Assembly: GCF_005889725.1 (NCBI RefSeq)
Contig: NZ_VCKX01000129.1
Coordinates: 1 to 32,674 of the forward strand
Direction of reading: 5' to 3'
DNA from: Nonomuraea zeae
GTDB lineage: Bacteria; Actinomycetota; Actinomycetes; Streptosporangiales; Streptosporangiaceae
Length of the DNA: 32,674 nt
Every line of letters begins with the position of its first letter. Within the stretch, counting starts at the first letter, position 1. The position numbers were made by a program, and so were the translations under genes. The notes under the pieces are model-generated. The model was not told where the DNA came from. It saw only the letters and a list, made by a program, of their open reading frames with translations, and did no database searches. Below, one piece after another: positions 31,987-32,674 of this stretch.

Positions 31987-32674
31987 CTACGCCACGGGCT
32001 GCGAGCGCGCGATTCGGGATGTCGCCGCCGCGAGGAGGCGTGGGGCGAGAGCCGCCGCCTGGGCGCGGATCTCCGGCACGGCGGTCGTCTCGTACAGGGT
32101 GCCGCGCAGCAGGGGGCCGAGAGCGAACAGGCGTTCGCTCGGCCGCCCGGCCGCGTCCAGCACCGCGCCGTCCGGGCCGGCGTCGAGGCCGAGCCGGAAG
32201 GGGTCGGGCCGGGCCGTCCCCGCGGTGATGAGGCTCGCGAGGAAGGGGTCGGTGGTGACGTCGCCGCCGGGCCCGGTGGCGTTGACCAGCCAGCCGACGT
32301 CGAGGTCGGTCATGGTGCCGTCCAGGTCGGCGCGGACGCGCAGGCCGCCGCCGGTGGGCTCGGCCTCGGCCAGGGTGCCGCGCAGCAGCCGCAGCCGCCC
32401 GCCGGCTCGCAGGTCGTCGATGGCGGCCGCGGAGGCGGGCGGGATGCGATGGCGGTGGATCTCCCAGTAGCGCGCCACCCGCCGCAGGAACAGCCGCCGC
32501 TCGTCCGGGCCGAGCCGCCGCCACAGCGCCTGGGCGTGCGGGCGCAGGCCCTCGACGACGCCCTGCCAGTCGCCGTCGCTGTCGCGTACGGCCCGCCGCG
32601 CGGCGGCCAGCAGGTCCGCGACCCGCAGCGTCCCGCCGGGAAGGGCCACGGGGATGGGCGAGGCGGGGCTGGGC
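31987..32674 (-). CDS. FAD/NAD(P)-binding protein, YdhS-like (5' truncated by window end)
   Basis: The frame is open to the right edge of the window and ends at TAG 31987-31989, so only the C-terminal 228 codons or so are seen; the GTG at 32649 is internal rather than a real start. The visible part has GTLRVADLLAAARRAVRD, WLVNATGPGGDV (the second dinucleotide-binding region) and the ending LFALGPLLRGTLYETTAVPEIRAQAAALA, which fits the YdhS/COG4529 group of uncharacterised flavoproteins. The missing N-terminus should contain the GxGxxG FAD motif. It converges on the MarR gene with 42 bp between. A role together with the FAD oxidase is possible but not shown. Confidence 0.82.
   Translation of the reverse strand, partial: PSPASPIPVALPGGTLRVADLLAAARRAVRDSDGDWQGVVEGLRPHAQALWRRLGPDERRLFLRRVARYWEIHRHRIPPASAAAIDDLRAGGRLRLLRGTLAEAEPTGGGLRVRADLDGTMTDLDVGWLVNATGPGGDVTTDPFLASLITAGTARPDPFRLGLDAGPDGAVLDAAGRPSERLFALGPLLRGTLYETTAVPEIRAQAAALAPRLLAAATSRIARSQPVA

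Noticed and set aside
1..32674. tRNA, rRNA, CRISPR arrays, insertion sequences or phage genes
   Set aside because: None were seen: no regular spaced repeats, no transposase or integrase motifs, and no tRNA-like cloverleaf or T-loop sequence was noticed in the gaps.

Overview
The window is very GC-rich, uses GTG starts freely, and has tightly packed genes with many 4-bp ATGA overlaps. It also encodes a SARP regulator, a Ser/Thr kinase with a secreted sensor domain, and a CUT1 sugar ABC operon without its own ATPase. Together these point to a filamentous actinomycete. The proteins feel closest to Streptosporangiales such as Nonomuraea, but that genus-level guess is inference. Bases 1-19 are not genomic: they match the Nextera transposase end with one mismatch, so the window begins at a contig edge. 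No gap between genes exceeds 300 bp; the largest are 3590-3848 and 26784-27002.

Region 1 (20-6710) looks like a compact specialised-metabolite locus. Reading leftward, two related radical SAM proteins, a haem-oxygenase-like diiron enzyme and an MFS exporter overlap or nearly touch. A SARP/NB-ARC/TPR regulator is divergent to them, and an 11-bp-spaced direct repeat of SARP type lies in the gap. No precursor peptide is visible. This is the best candidate for an undescribed pathway.

Region 2 (6732-16242) holds a secreted protein of unknown function, a decayed P-loop kinase gene, and a TetR gene plus an RsbW-like ATP-binding protein that share two copies of one operator. It also has a secreted heparinase II/III-type polysaccharide lyase with an inserted carbohydrate-binding-like module. 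Divergent to the lyase is a membrane Ser/Thr kinase with an eleven-Asp-box extracellular propeller.

Region 3 (16260-23753) is a sugar uptake and hydrolysis cluster: lipoprotein and two permeases (leftward), PfkB kinase and GH4 glycosidase (rightward), then convergent GH4 paralogue and DeoR repressor. A 20-bp-spaced direct repeat sits in the shared promoter region.

Region 4 (23910-32674) is a set of small accessory genes: three GNAT acetyltransferases, two XRE-cupin regulators, a HAD hydrolase followed by a broken nucleoside hydrolase gene, an SDR, a FAD oxidase plus HSL-type esterase under a divergent MarR regulator, and the end of a YdhS-like FAD/NAD(P)-binding protein. Several intergenic palindromes here look like operators, and one GGGATA-type element appears in front of three different genes. 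All function calls come from reading motifs; no database search was run.
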